Assembly (NCBI GenBank): GCA_934098435.1
Contig: CAKOOV010000002.1
Coordinates: forward strand, 48,669 to 112,668
DNA from: an uncultured Bacilli bacterium
GTDB lineage: Bacteria; Bacillota_I; Bacilli_A; RF39; UBA660
DNA length: 64,000 nucleotides
Direction: 5' to 3'
Shown: positions 1 to 8,250 of the stretch, in pieces
How the letters are laid out: every line of letters starts with the position of its first letter
Position numbering within the stretch: position 1 is the first letter of the stretch
Translations under genes and position numbers: made by a program
The notes under the pieces: generated by a model
Database searches by the model: none
Seen by the model: only the letters and a program-made list of their open reading frames with translations
What the model was told of the DNA's origin: nothing

Positions 1-545
1 TTCATATCAGTAACAATATCTTCAATATTTTCCTTACTTGTAAAAGAAACATTCTTAGCATCAGACAAATAATTAGAAACAATACCAATATCTGACGATA
101 ATAACAAAACATTCATATTAGTAATATCCTCTATTTTATCGACTGAATCATTCTTATTAGAAATAAGTACATATTTATCTTCATATAGTAAAATATCATT
201 TTTACTAATACTAGCATTACTATCAACAACATGAAAAGCACTATCTTTAAAACTAGTAGAATCATTAGCTAAATAAGATATTTTATTAAAATTAATACCA
301 TATTTTTCCGAAAAACTATCAAGTAAATCAAAAGATACACCACTACCATTTTTACCATATACTGGAATATCATTATAAATACTCACATCTATTACACTAT
401 TAGCATTATCATTAATCCACTTTTTTTCCAATATTGAAAAACTAGAATCATCTTTACTATAATTAAGTATAAATACCACTAATAAAGATACAAAAATAAT
501 ACCAGCTAATGCCAAAACAATTACTTTATTATTTCTTTTTTTCAT
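1..545 (-). CDS. Membrane-anchored family-3 solute-binding-like protein (partial)
   Basis: The gene starts at 545 behind AGGTGA and runs off the left edge, so only about 181 N-terminal residues are visible. Residues 7-27 form one hydrophobic segment that could be a signal anchor. The following region, from about residue 45, reads like the first lobe of a family-3 periplasmic binding protein: a 'VIDVSIYNDIPVYG' strand, then a 'GVSFDLLDSFSEKYGI' helix. There is no lipobox cysteine. In this fold the domain binds amino acids or other small ligands, either for an ABC importer or as the sensor of a larger membrane protein. The missing C-terminus decides which. It follows the next gene by 10 bases and is probably in the same operon. 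The family call is inference from pattern. Confidence 0.6.
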   Translation of the reverse strand, partial: MKKRNNKVIVLALAGIIFVSLLVVFILNYSKDDSSFSILEKKWINDNANSVIDVSIYNDIPVYGKNGSGVSFDLLDSFSEKYGINFNKISYLANDSTSFKDSAFHVVDSNASISKNDILLYEDKYVLISNKNDSVDKIEDITNMNVLLLSSDIGIVSNYLSDAKNVSFTSKENIEDIVTDM

Positions 546-555
546 ATTAGTTCAC

Positions 556-1017
556 CTAACTCTTTACCCATGATATAGCTTCAAGATTATGATGCTTATT
601 GCCAGTAATTACAGTATTATTCTCTTCACCTTTCCATTCCAAAAAGAACGAAAAATCATAAAAAGACAATTCATCTTTACTATAATTATCTAAAGTATTA
701 GAAGCGATTTCTTTAGCTTTGTCAACACTAGTATCATCCTTTAAAACAATAGTTGTATAAACAATCTTTCCCTGTAATCTAATACTAACATCAGTAACTA
801 AATCAGTATTCTTAACCTCTTCTTTTACTTCATTATAAGTCTTATCTTCAATCTTAACCTTATCAATACCATCTAATCTATCACCATATTTATTAGAAGA
901 ACCACCTAATAACAATTCTAGTGTTATAATCAAAAGTATTATAAATAATATAATAGCAAGTCCTACTATCGTAGCTAAACCTTTATTTTTCTTAGCCCAA
1001 TCTTTAATCTTATTCAT
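556..1017 (-). CDS. Small single-pass membrane protein of unknown function
   Basis: The protein has 153 residues. A short basic N-terminus is followed by one membrane segment (about 16-38) and an extracytoplasmic domain of about 110 residues. The middle part (about 55-110, 'VKIEDKTYNEVKEEV', then 'DVSIRLQGKIVYTTIVLKD') has an alternating strand-helix pattern loosely like a small Asp23-type alpha/beta domain, but I cannot assign a family. AAGGAGAG precedes the ATG. A consensus promoter at 1048-1076 drives it, and it is the first gene of a pair with the solute-binding-like gene downstream. Function unknown. Confidence 0.75.
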   Translation of the reverse strand: MNKIKDWAKKNKGLATIVGLAIILFIILLIITLELLLGGSSNKYGDRLDGIDKVKIEDKTYNEVKEEVKNTDLVTDVSIRLQGKIVYTTIVLKDDTSVDKAKEIASNTLDNYSKDELSFYDFSFFLEWKGEENNTVITGNKHHNLEAISWVKS

Positions 1018-1047
1018 CTCAACTCTCCTTCTTATTAATATAAATAT

Positions 1048-1076
1048 ATTATACTATAAAGATAAATATTTATCAA
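1048..1076 (-). promoter_or_regulatory. Sigma-A promoter for the 556-1017 gene
   Basis: On the minus strand TTGATA (1071-1076) and TATAAT (1048-1053) are separated by exactly 17 bases, close to consensus. The transcript would start near 1041 and carry a short leader with AAGGAGAG. Confidence 0.8.
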
Positions 1077-1123
1077 GATAATTAAAACTATTTTATTATC
1101 GCCTCACACTTCATTGTTCGTCG

Positions 1124-1151
1124 TTTTCTAATGCCTAAAGTCATTAGAAAA
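1124..1151. repeat. 10-bp perfect inverted repeat
   Basis: TTTTCTAATG (1124-1133) and its exact complement CATTAGAAAA (1142-1151) flank an 8-base loop in the gap between the divergent 556-1017 and Rpn genes. The plus strand continues with A's rather than T's, so it is a poor terminator. It could be an operator or a relic of an insertion. Confidence 0.55.
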
Positions 1152-1178
1152 AAATTTTATAATAAATTTTAATAAATA

Positions 1179-1221
1179 TTACAATTTTATTAAAAAATTA
1201 GTGTTTATATATATGAGGAGG
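1179..1221 (+). promoter_or_regulatory. Recurrent TTACAA-N16-GTGTTTATATATATG element, copy A
   Basis: TTACAA (1179-1184), 16 bases, then GTGTTTATATATATG (1201-1215) and AGGAGG (1216-1221). The two boxes, with identical spacing, recur at 13037-13079 and 46910-46951. Here the position where the other copies carry the start codon reads ATA, and the Rpn gene instead starts 22 bases after AGGAGG behind a second Shine-Dalgarno (GGGAG, 1234-1238). Confidence 0.75.
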
Positions 1222-1243
1222 TAAAATATAGAAGGGAGTATTA

Positions 1244-2134
1244 ATGATAGATGTAAGAGATAAGATAAGAATATGTAATGATGTAGTATTTAAAAGTATA
1301 TTCTTAAAAGAAAGAGATGCTCTAATAACGATGATTTATGATATTACTGGTATTAATGAAAAGATAAATAAAGATGAAATAATTACTGGTTATGAATTAG
1401 AGCCATATACTATAAAAGGTAAAGTTAATAGAAGTGATATGTTAATAGGAATAGGAAAGAATAATTATCTAAATGTTGAAATTAATTATAAACACGAAAG
1501 AAATGTTATTGCAAGAAATATGATTCAACTATTTAGAATAACTAATCAAGTAGTGGAATCTGGTATGACTGATAAAGAGTTAAGTCTTAAGATGGTAGGA
1601 CAATTGAATTTAAATACTTTTAGAAATTCAAATAATAAGATAATACAAATAGGAGCTTATGCTGATTTAGATACTGGAAGAGAACTTGATTATGGAGTAA
1701 TAAAAATATGGAACTTAGATATTGAAAAATGTTATAAAATGTTGTATAATAATACTGAAAAGATTAAATATGCAACAAAAATGGAAAGATGGGGAGCAAT
1801 ACTATATTGTAGTATAAATAATATAGAATTAATATCCCAATTGTTAGGAGATGATCTTTTGACTATGGAAGCAAAAGAAAAGTTTATAGTAAAAATTAAA
1901 GATGCTAATAGTAGTGATAGAATAATACAAGATTGGATGGTAGAAGAGAATAATCGTCTTCGTCTTGAAGGACAACTTGCTTATGCTAAAGATGAAGGCA
2001 CCTTACAAGGCATTGAAACAAAAACTATAGATGTTATTCGAAGTATGTTAAAGAAAAACATTGATTATAATACAATATCTGAGATAACTAATAAAAGTAT
2101 TGAAGAGATAAAAGAAATAGAAAAAAATATTTAA
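1244..2134 (+). CDS. Rpn family / PD-(D/E)XK nuclease-type transposase protein
   Basis: The 296 residues match the family annotated as Rpn recombination-promoting nuclease or PD-(D/E)XK transposase (PF12784). Visible traits are the N-terminal 'ND..FK.IF' segment, an acidic core of 'SDMLIG' (about 67) followed by 'NVEIN' (about 79, the ExK-like strand), and a C-terminal tail with 'EG...G.E.KT' before a helical 'DVIRSMLKKNIDYNTISEIT' segment, which in this family resembles a small DNA-binding or oligomerisation domain. E. coli RpnA is a DNA endonuclease that promotes RecA-independent recombination. The gene sits alone on the plus strand between a recurrent promoter-like element and a bidirectional terminator, and such genes are often multicopy. 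There are no flanking inverted repeats, so it is not a complete insertion sequence. Confidence 0.85.
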   Translation: MIDVRDKIRICNDVVFKSIFLKERDALITMIYDITGINEKINKDEIITGYELEPYTIKGKVNRSDMLIGIGKNNYLNVEINYKHERNVIARNMIQLFRITNQVVESGMTDKELSLKMVGQLNLNTFRNSNNKIIQIGAYADLDTGRELDYGVIKIWNLDIEKCYKMLYNNTEKIKYATKMERWGAILYCSINNIELISQLLGDDLLTMEAKEKFIVKIKDANSSDRIIQDWMVEENNRLRLEGQLAYAKDEGTLQGIETKTIDVIRSMLKKNIDYNTISEITNKSIEEIKEIEKNI

Positions 2135-2159
2135 TAATAATTTAAATATTTTACCCCTC

Positions 2160-2182
2160 AAAAGTAGACCATGTCTACTTTT
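2160..2182. terminator. Bidirectional terminator after the Rpn gene
   Basis: AAAAGTAGAC and GTCTACTTTT form a perfect 10-bp stem with a CAT loop, T-rich on both strands. It separates the plus-strand Rpn gene from the end of the convergent spoIIP operon. Confidence 0.85.
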
Positions 2183-2197
2183 TATTAAATATAAATA

Positions 2198-2521
2198 TTA
2201 ATCCTCTACCAATTTACTAGCCACTTTAAACATACCTTCTATACCTTTTTTTAAAAAAGAATTAACTTTAAAAGAAACTTTATTAGTACCAGTAGTAAGT
2301 CTAGAAGTATAATCCTTAGTAGTATTTACAACATAATCCTCCATAAGTACATCCTTTCCATCTTTCAAATCCTTTTCAAACCTTTCCATAGATTCTTTAG
2401 TCATAACAGTTTTATTACGAAGATTATATTCATAATAACCACTTTCTTCTATAACATAACTAATAATAAATATAATAAATATAAGTCCAAATATAAATTT
2501 AATTATCTTCTTTTTATTCAT
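2198..2521 (-). CDS. Small membrane protein next to SpoIIP (YqxA-like by position)
   Basis: I place the start at the ATG at 2521 ('MNKKKIIKF'), 4 bases after GGTGATGG, giving 107 residues; an in-frame ATG 12 bases upstream lacks such a site. One N-terminal membrane segment (about 5-23) is followed by a charged, helical C-terminal region. The Shine-Dalgarno lies inside the end of spoIIP and the coding regions overlap slightly, so the two are translationally coupled. In Bacillus the gene after spoIIP is yqxA, a short membrane protein of unknown function; the match here is positional and by size, not by clear sequence similarity. Confidence 0.7.
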   Translation of the reverse strand: MNKKKIIKFIFGLIFIIFIISYVIEESGYYEYNLRNKTVMTKESMERFEKDLKDGKDVLMEDYVVNTTKDYTSRLTTGTNKVSFKVNSFLKKGIEGMFKVASKLVED

Positions 2522-3539
2522 TTCCATCACCATTTATAAGATAATTAAAAATATTAGAAAGAGCCTCTGTAGTATTAAGAACCTCATCAATATTATTATA
2601 AACACCACCAACTTCAATAAGTACTGAATTAGGACTTATATCCTGATTATAAATACCATCAACCCCTTCTCCCTCTTTCTTTAAAATACCTTTAGATAAT
2701 CCTGGATAATATTTATTACTAATATTATTTATTCTTTCCGCTATATCCAAATTACTTTTATAGTTATCATGCTCTAATCCTACTACAAATAATATTCTTG
2801 CATAATTCTTACCATTAATATTAGTAGTACTGCTATTCTTACTAACAGAATCCCTATGAATATCAACAAAATATTTAATAGAAGAATACTTATTTTTTTT
2901 ATCTAAAATAAATATTCTTGATGCCTTATAACTACTAGCATGATTCCATCCATTCATATTTAAAAATTCCGTCAAATTAGCATCCTCTACTATCGTAGAT
3001 AATCCCCTACTGTTAAGTTTTTCTTTAAGTAAATATGAAGCCATAAGAACATTAGGAGTAATACCATATACATCCAAATTAGTATTATCATAATTCTCAA
3101 GCTGATGAGAATTATAAATGTAAATAATAGGATTATCAATATCAACAGGATTAGGATCTTCCATATAAGAACTAACTTTTTTAAGTTCTTCAAGATTACT
3201 ATAATCATCATTATGCATAAGAGAAACAGTCTTATCATTATCACCATACATAAAAATACCACTATCAAGTATACTCTTAGGATTACTAATATCAATATTA
3301 AATAAAAAATTAGTACTAGAATTAACAATATTAATCATCTTATAATCCGTCATCATATGACTATTTCCACCACCAAGTAAAAACTTAATAAACTTAGTAT
3401 TATCAATCTTCTTACTATTGTTTAAAGAATAATAAAAAGTAATAGAAAAAATAGTATAAATAATTATCATATATAAAATATTTTTTCTAATAAATCTTCC
3501 ATATTTTTTCTTAGAAGATTTAAGCTTCATCTTACCCAT
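2514..3539 (-). CDS. spoIIP: Stage II sporulation protein P (SpoIIP)
   Basis: SpoIIP is a membrane-bound peptidoglycan amidase/endopeptidase that, with SpoIID and SpoIIM, drives septal wall remodelling and forespore engulfment. The 341 residues show an N-terminal membrane segment (about 20-40) and then the C-terminal catalytic domain: 'YIYNSHQLENY' with H145 and E148, 'FVDIHRDS' with H228, a conserved 'LFVVGLEH.NY..N' segment, and the signature 'YNQDISP.SVLIEVGG' near residue 297. Length and motif order fit the family. Its presence predicts an engulfing forespore unless the protein has been reused. A terminator for the upstream gene lies just before it, so it probably has its own promoter. 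Confidence 0.92.
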   Translation of the reverse strand: MGKMKLKSSKKKYGRFIRKNILYMIIIYTIFSITFYYSLNNSKKIDNTKFIKFLLGGGNSHMMTDYKMINIVNSSTNFLFNIDISNPKSILDSGIFMYGDNDKTVSLMHNDDYSNLEELKKVSSYMEDPNPVDIDNPIIYIYNSHQLENYDNTNLDVYGITPNVLMASYLLKEKLNSRGLSTIVEDANLTEFLNMNGWNHASSYKASRIFILDKKNKYSSIKYFVDIHRDSVSKNSSTTNINGKNYARILFVVGLEHDNYKSNLDIAERINNISNKYYPGLSKGILKKEGEGVDGIYNQDISPNSVLIEVGGVYNNIDEVLNTTEALSNIFNYLINGDGNE

Positions 3540-3588
3540 TAACCATCACCACTATTAGTATATATTAGTAGTAGTTAAATATATGTCG

Positions 3589-3616
3589 AAAAAATAGACA
3601 TATCACTATGTCTATT
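3589..3616 (-). terminator. Terminator upstream of spoIIP
   Basis: AATAGACATA and TATGTCTATT form a perfect 10-bp stem with a 4-base loop, followed on the minus strand by a T run. It overlaps the last codons of the 3612-4421 gene and ends its transcript before spoIIP. Confidence 0.85.
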
Positions 3617-4421
3617 GTAAATCCAATCTAAAATTTTTAAGTTCATCAATAAATTCATCAGTTTCTTCATCTTCAGTAATATTATATATCTTATCTTTCA
3701 CTTTAAGAAGTTCATCGTAACTAATAATAGCCTCTTCTTCCTGTTTTTTCTCATACTCTGTAAGTTCTATATTAGAAGGCTTAACATCTTTTTCCATTCT
3801 AGAAACAACATCTCCAGCAAAACGCATACTATCATTAACATCATACACATCTTCCATACTTTCAAGTGGTGATAAACCATCCTCGCCTAAATCTATACCA
3901 TTAATATCTAAACCATCATTATAATCATTAAAAGTAGTATCAGAAGAATCTTCCTTTTTAACTATGTTAATAGGGGAAGTTTGTCCCCTAGTATTCATCT
4001 CTCTAAGTACATTCTTCTTATATGGTCCATTTACATCTTGAATATTATCTTTTATCACTTTTGTTTCATTAACTATTGGTTTAATCTCATTAACCATTTG
4101 AATATCATTCATAGGTTCATCTTTTACTACTTCTTTCACTTCAGTTAAATAAGTAGTATCATCTTCTAATATTTTATCTTCTTTAGTAGGAGTATTACTA
4201 ACCACAGGTATTTCTTTATTTTCTATTGAAATATCCTCATCTATAGTATTAACATCATTCCTATTTTCCTTTAATAACTTAATAAGTTTTTTATTTTTAA
4301 GATATAAAACAATAAGTAAAAATATTAAAAATATAAATAAAAAAGCAACTATCCAAAAGAAAAACAAACCATTTGAAGACAAATTATTATAAAAATCATT
4401 AAATGAATTAAGTAAATTCAT
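3612..4421 (-). CDS. Acidic single-pass membrane protein of unknown function
   Basis: The start at 4421 ('MNLLNSFNDF') is set by GAGGTGA lying in the last codons of rsmE, giving 269 residues. One strongly hydrophobic segment (about 22-45) is followed by a basic stop-transfer patch and then a long, Asp/Glu-rich, low-complexity tail with no recognisable domain. The tail ends in a predicted helical stretch ('EEEAIISYDELLKVKDKIYNI'). A cytoplasmic tail is likely from the charge pattern. Coupling to rsmE is evident from the overlap, but the link carries no clear functional meaning. Confidence 0.7.
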   Translation of the reverse strand: MNLLNSFNDFYNNLSSNGLFFFWIVAFLFIFLIFLLIVLYLKNKKLIKLLKENRNDVNTIDEDISIENKEIPVVSNTPTKEDKILEDDTTYLTEVKEVVKDEPMNDIQMVNEIKPIVNETKVIKDNIQDVNGPYKKNVLREMNTRGQTSPINIVKKEDSSDTTFNDYNDGLDINGIDLGEDGLSPLESMEDVYDVNDSMRFAGDVVSRMEKDVKPSNIELTEYEKKQEEEAIISYDELLKVKDKIYNITEDEETDEFIDELKNFRLDLQ

Positions 4422-4422
4422 A

Positions 4423-5139
4423 TTACTCACCTCTACTACCATAATAGTTTATTATAGAAGCCACATATATACACGCAGTCTCTACTCTAAAAATTAAATT
4501 ACCAAAAGAAACCGGACTATAACCATTATTAATTAAATAGTCCTCTTCCCTATCACTAATACCACCTTCAGGTCCTATTACCACTACAATTTTAGCACAA
4601 TTATCTATCTTTTGTAAATAGCAATTCAATAATTTATCCTTTTCTTTTGTTGAAGCAACTAGCCTAACATCACCATCTATTTTAGATAAATCCTTTAAAT
4701 TAATAATATCATGAATAATAGGAACACTAATTCTTTTAGACTGCTCGCTAGCTTCTTTACATATAGTATTCCATCTTATCATTTTTTTACTAATTTTATT
4801 ATCATCTATTTTAACAATACTTCTCTCCATATTAACAGGAATAATCTCATTTACACCAAGTTCAGTAAGTTTTTGTAAAATAAGATCCATCTTCTGTTCC
4901 TTAACAAGACCTAAAGCCACAGTAACATCCAAATTAATTTTATTTTCTTCATTTATAATATCAATAATTGATAAAGATAGAGGTTCTATAGAATCTATAT
5001 TACATATATATAACTTCTTATCAAACACAACCTCTATTCTATCACCAATCTTCATTCTCATAACATTCTTAATATGATGAATATCACTATCTCTAAGTAT
5101 AATTTTATCATTATATTCCTTAGCAAAATATCTTTGCAT
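4423..5139 (-). CDS. rsmE: 16S rRNA m3U1498 methyltransferase RsmE
   Basis: RsmE methylates N3 of U1498 in 16S rRNA of assembled 30S subunits. The 238 residues have the usual N-terminal PUA-like domain ('DIHHIKNVMRMKIGDRIEV') and a C-terminal SPOUT/trefoil-knot domain with the family motifs KEASEQSKR (128-136), GPEGG (189-193) and RVETA (218-222). The start is preceded by GGAGTGATATT. In Bacillus the gene follows dnaJ and prmA; here prmA is missing and a strong terminator separates rsmE from dnaJ, so it is transcribed on its own, probably from an extended -10 box (TGCTATAAT near 5174-5182). Confidence 0.95.
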   Translation of the reverse strand: MQRYFAKEYNDKIILRDSDIHHIKNVMRMKIGDRIEVVFDKKLYICNIDSIEPLSLSIIDIINEENKINLDVTVALGLVKEQKMDLILQKLTELGVNEIIPVNMERSIVKIDDNKISKKMIRWNTICKEASEQSKRISVPIIHDIINLKDLSKIDGDVRLVASTKEKDKLLNCYLQKIDNCAKIVVVIGPEGGISDREEDYLINNGYSPVSFGNLIFRVETACIYVASIINYYGSRGE

Positions 5140-5184
5140 AATATCACTCCATACACAATAATTCGTAAATTAATTATAGCATAT

Positions 5185-5221
5185 AAAAAAGAAAACTTCT
5201 ATAAATTAATAAGAAGTTTTC
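5185..5221 (-). terminator. Terminator of the hrcA-grpE-dnaK-dnaJ operon
   Basis: GAAAACTTCT and AGAAGTTTTC make a perfect 10-bp stem with an 11-base loop, followed by six T's on the minus strand, just downstream of the dnaJ stop. Confidence 0.9.
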
Positions 5222-5229
5222 ATATATAT

Positions 5230-6336
5230 TTATTTAATTCTTTTATTATACTTAGTAAATTCACTATCATTATCTAAATCAGTAAGAGCAAGTTCTTTAA
5301 ATAATTCTTTTTGACCCCTAGTAAGTTTAGAAGGAATAACTACATTAGTAATAACATACATATCACCTTTCTTACCATTAACATCAGAATCAATACCCTT
5401 ACCTCTTAATCTTAATTTACTATTATTTTTAGTACCATCAGGAATAGAAAGCTCTACATTTCCATAAATAGTAGGAATAGTCTTCTTGCATCCAAGTACA
5501 GCATCAGTAATAGTTAGTGGAACAGTAATATATATATCATTACCATCTCTCTTAAAGAAGTCATCATCTTTAACAGTAAATTCAATATATAAATCTCCAT
5601 TAGCTCCACCATTACTACCAGCTTCTCCTTTACCAGATAGTCTAACTCTATTACCAGTATCTACTCCCTTAGGAACAGTAACAGTAAGAGTTTTAGGTTT
5701 AGTAACTCTACCCTTACCATGACAATCAGTACAAATTCTATCAAAAGAAGTACCAGTACCACCACAATGACTACAAGTAGTTCTAGATAAAAATGAACCA
5801 AACATTGTACTTTGCTGTTTAGTAACAGTTCCAGTACCTTTACATTCAGGACAAGTATGACTACCAAATCCACCTTGACCCTTACAATTATCACATTCAT
5901 CTTCTACTTCAACCTTAATATCTCTTTTAGTTCCATGAACAGCTTCATCAAAAGATATAGTCATGCGGTATAACAAATCTGCTCCATCCTGTCTTCTATT
6001 TGAAGAAGAACGAGACGATCTGCCACCAAACATATTACCAAACAAATCACCAAAAATATCTTCCATACCACTAAAGTCGAAACCATCAAATCCAGAAAAA
6101 CCACCACTTGCATTAGTAAATGCTGCATGTCCATATTGATCATATTGACGTCTTTTACTTTCATCAGACAATACCGCATAAGCTTCTTGAACCTCTTTAA
6201 ATTTTTCCGCAGCATTTTCTTCTTTAGATACATCTGGATGATACTTTTTAGCAAGTTTTCTAAAAGCTGATTTAATCTCATCTTGACTAGCAGTCTTACT
6301 TACACCAAGTACCTCATAATAATCTTTTTTATCCAT
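5230..6336 (-). CDS. dnaJ: Chaperone DnaJ (Hsp40)
   Basis: DnaJ delivers unfolded clients to DnaK and stimulates its ATPase. The start at 6336 ('MDKKDYYEVLG') has TGGAGG at the right spacing; the ATG 12 bases upstream lies next to that site and is unlikely. The 368 residues contain the J domain with HPD (about 33-35), a Gly/Phe-rich linker, four zinc-binding CxxCxGxG repeats (CDNCKGQG, CPECKGTG, CSHCGGTG, CTDCHGKG) and the C-terminal substrate-binding beta domains. It is the last gene of the HrcA-controlled operon. A 12-bp hairpin lies between it and dnaK. Confidence 0.97.
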   Translation of the reverse strand: MDKKDYYEVLGVSKTASQDEIKSAFRKLAKKYHPDVSKEENAAEKFKEVQEAYAVLSDESKRRQYDQYGHAAFTNASGGFSGFDGFDFSGMEDIFGDLFGNMFGGRSSRSSSNRRQDGADLLYRMTISFDEAVHGTKRDIKVEVEDECDNCKGQGGFGSHTCPECKGTGTVTKQQSTMFGSFLSRTTCSHCGGTGTSFDRICTDCHGKGRVTKPKTLTVTVPKGVDTGNRVRLSGKGEAGSNGGANGDLYIEFTVKDDDFFKRDGNDIYITVPLTITDAVLGCKKTIPTIYGNVELSIPDGTKNNSKLRLRGKGIDSDVNGKKGDMYVITNVVIPSKLTRGQKELFKELALTDLDNDSEFTKYNKRIK

Positions 6337-6358
6337 AATTTCCTCCATACATAAGTAT

Positions 6359-6394
6359 AAAGTTCTAGTAGTTAAAACTTTATACTAGAACTTT
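6359..6394 (-). other. Perfect intercistronic hairpin between dnaK and dnaJ
   Basis: AAAGTTCTAGTA and TACTAGAACTTT pair over 12 bp around a 12-base loop. On the transcribed (minus) strand no T run follows, so it is more likely an mRNA processing or stability element that sets DnaK:DnaJ ratios than a full terminator. That role is inferred; the structure is visible. Confidence 0.7.
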
Positions 6395-6402
6395 AACTTT
6401 GG

Positions 6403-8232
6403 TTATTTTTCTTCATATTCAGCGTCGACAACATCATCATTAGATTTTTTGTCTTCTTCTTTATTTTCAGTAGTGTTTTCATTAGTAGCATTTTGATTCT
6501 TAGCAGCTTCTTCATAAACTTTAGAAGCAAGTGCATTAGCTTTCTCTAATAACTTATCTTTAGCTTTGTTAATAGCTTCAGCATCTTCACCTTCTAGTGC
6601 TTTCTTAGTATCACTAATTAAATCTTCAGCTTCCTTCTTATCGCTATCACTAACTTTATCACCTAAATCTTTAATAGCTTTTTCAGTCATAAAGATAACT
6701 TGTTCAGCATCATTTTTAGCATCTGCTACTTCTTTCTTCTTAGCATCTGCTTCTTTGTTCTTTTCTGCCTCTTTCATCATCTTATCAATTTCTTCATCGC
6801 TTAAAGTATTAGTAGCAGTAATAGTAATAGATTGTTCTTTTTGAGTTCCTAAATCTTTAGCTTTAACATTAACAATACCATTAGCATCTATATCAAATGT
6901 AACTTCAATTTGAGGTACACCTCTAGGAGCAGGTGGAATATTAGTAAGTTGGAAGTTACCTAAAGTCTTATTGTCACTAGCCATAGGTCTTTCACCTTGA
7001 AGAACATGAATATCAACAGCAGGTTGATTATCAGCAGCAGTACTAAATACCTGACTCTTACTAGTAGGTATAGTAGTATTTCTAGGTATTAATGTAGTCA
7101 TAACACCACCTAAAGTTTCAATACCAAGAGATAATGGAGTAACATCAAGAAGTACGATATCATTAACATCACCAGTTAAAACTCCACCTTGAATAGCTGC
7201 TCCCATAGCAACAACCTCATCAGGATTAACTTCTTTAGAAGGCTCTTTTCCAAGTTCTTTCTTAACAAGTTCTTGTACACAAGGAATTCTAGTAGAACCA
7301 CCAACTAATAAAACCTTATCAATATCTTTAGCAGTAAGTTTAGCATCCTTTAAAGCTTTTCTAACAGGTTCAGTAGTAGACTCCACTAAATCTTTAATTA
7401 AGTCTTCAAATTTAGCCTTAGTTAAACTCATATTTAAATGAATAGGGCCATCTTCTCCTTGAGATATAAATGGTAATGAAATTTCAGTAGAACTCATACC
7501 ACTAAGATCCTTCTTAGCTTTTTCAGCAGCATCTTTAACCCTTTGCATAGCCATTTTATCTTTAGTTAAATCAACGCCACTCTCTTTCTTAAACTCACTT
7601 ACGATGTAATCCATAACTCTCTCATCAAAGTCATCTCCACCAAGATGATTATTACCACTAGTAGATTTAACTTCAAATACACCATCACCAAGTTCTAGAA
7701 TAGATACATCAAATGTACCACCACCTAAGTCATAAACAAGAACAGTTTGTGCTTTATCTTGTTTATCTAGTCCATAAGCAAGAGCAGCCGCTGTAGGTTC
7801 ATTAATAATTCTTTCTACCTCTAAACCGGCAATCTTACCAGCATTTTTAGTAGCTTGTCTTTGACTATCATTAAAGTATGCAGGTACAGTAATAACAGCT
7901 TTACTTACAGACTCTCCTAAATATGCCTCAGCAGTCTTCTTTAAGTCGCCAAGTATCATAGCAGATATTTCCTCTGGAGTATATTCACGTCCATTAGCAC
8001 TAACTTTTTCATTAGTACCCATTTTTCTTTTAATTGAAGAAATAGTATCTTTGTTAGTAACCATTTGGTTTTTAGCCTTTTGACCAACAATAATTTCTCC
8101 ATTCTTAAATGCCACTACTGAAGGAGTAGTTCTAGCACCTTCTGGGTTAGTGATAACTTTAGCTTCACCACCCTCATATACAGATACACAACTATTTGTA
8201 GTACCTAAATCAATTCCTATAATTTTACTCAT
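6403..8232 (-). CDS. dnaK: Chaperone DnaK (Hsp70)
   Basis: DnaK is the ATP-dependent Hsp70 chaperone. The start at 8232 ('MSKIIGIDLGTTNS') is preferred because the upstream in-frame ATG is only two bases from the AAAGGA site; this gives 609 residues, typical for Bacilli. The ATPase domain shows 'IGIDLGTTNS', 'DLGGGTFDVS' and 'VGGSTRIP'; the substrate-binding domain ('DVTPLSLGIETLGG') and a helical lid follow, ending in 'VVDAEYEEK' with the family's acidic tail. It lies between a small membrane-protein gene and dnaJ in the operon driven from 10090-10118. Confidence 0.98.
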   Translation of the reverse strand: MSKIIGIDLGTTNSCVSVYEGGEAKVITNPEGARTTPSVVAFKNGEIIVGQKAKNQMVTNKDTISSIKRKMGTNEKVSANGREYTPEEISAMILGDLKKTAEAYLGESVSKAVITVPAYFNDSQRQATKNAGKIAGLEVERIINEPTAAALAYGLDKQDKAQTVLVYDLGGGTFDVSILELGDGVFEVKSTSGNNHLGGDDFDERVMDYIVSEFKKESGVDLTKDKMAMQRVKDAAEKAKKDLSGMSSTEISLPFISQGEDGPIHLNMSLTKAKFEDLIKDLVESTTEPVRKALKDAKLTAKDIDKVLLVGGSTRIPCVQELVKKELGKEPSKEVNPDEVVAMGAAIQGGVLTGDVNDIVLLDVTPLSLGIETLGGVMTTLIPRNTTIPTSKSQVFSTAADNQPAVDIHVLQGERPMASDNKTLGNFQLTNIPPAPRGVPQIEVTFDIDANGIVNVKAKDLGTQKEQSITITATNTLSDEEIDKMMKEAEKNKEADAKKKEVADAKNDAEQVIFMTEKAIKDLGDKVSDSDKKEAEDLISDTKKALEGEDAEAINKAKDKLLEKANALASKVYEEAAKNQNATNENTTENKEEDKKSNDDVVDAEYEEK

Positions 8233-8250
8233 ATTTATCATTTCCTTTCA

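Noticed and set aside
1179..1221. Recurrent element as an insertion-sequence end
   Set aside because: The intervening 16 bases are not conserved, no inverted partner exists and each copy is placed identically before a gene.
5486..5900. Plus- and minus-strand frames within dnaJ (5486-5722, 5661-5900)
   Set aside because: Both lie in the zinc-finger and C-terminal region of dnaJ, which fully explains the DNA.
6566..6844. Plus-strand Ser/Ala-rich frame within dnaK
   Set aside because: Mirror of the Lys/Asp-rich lid of DnaK; no start signals.
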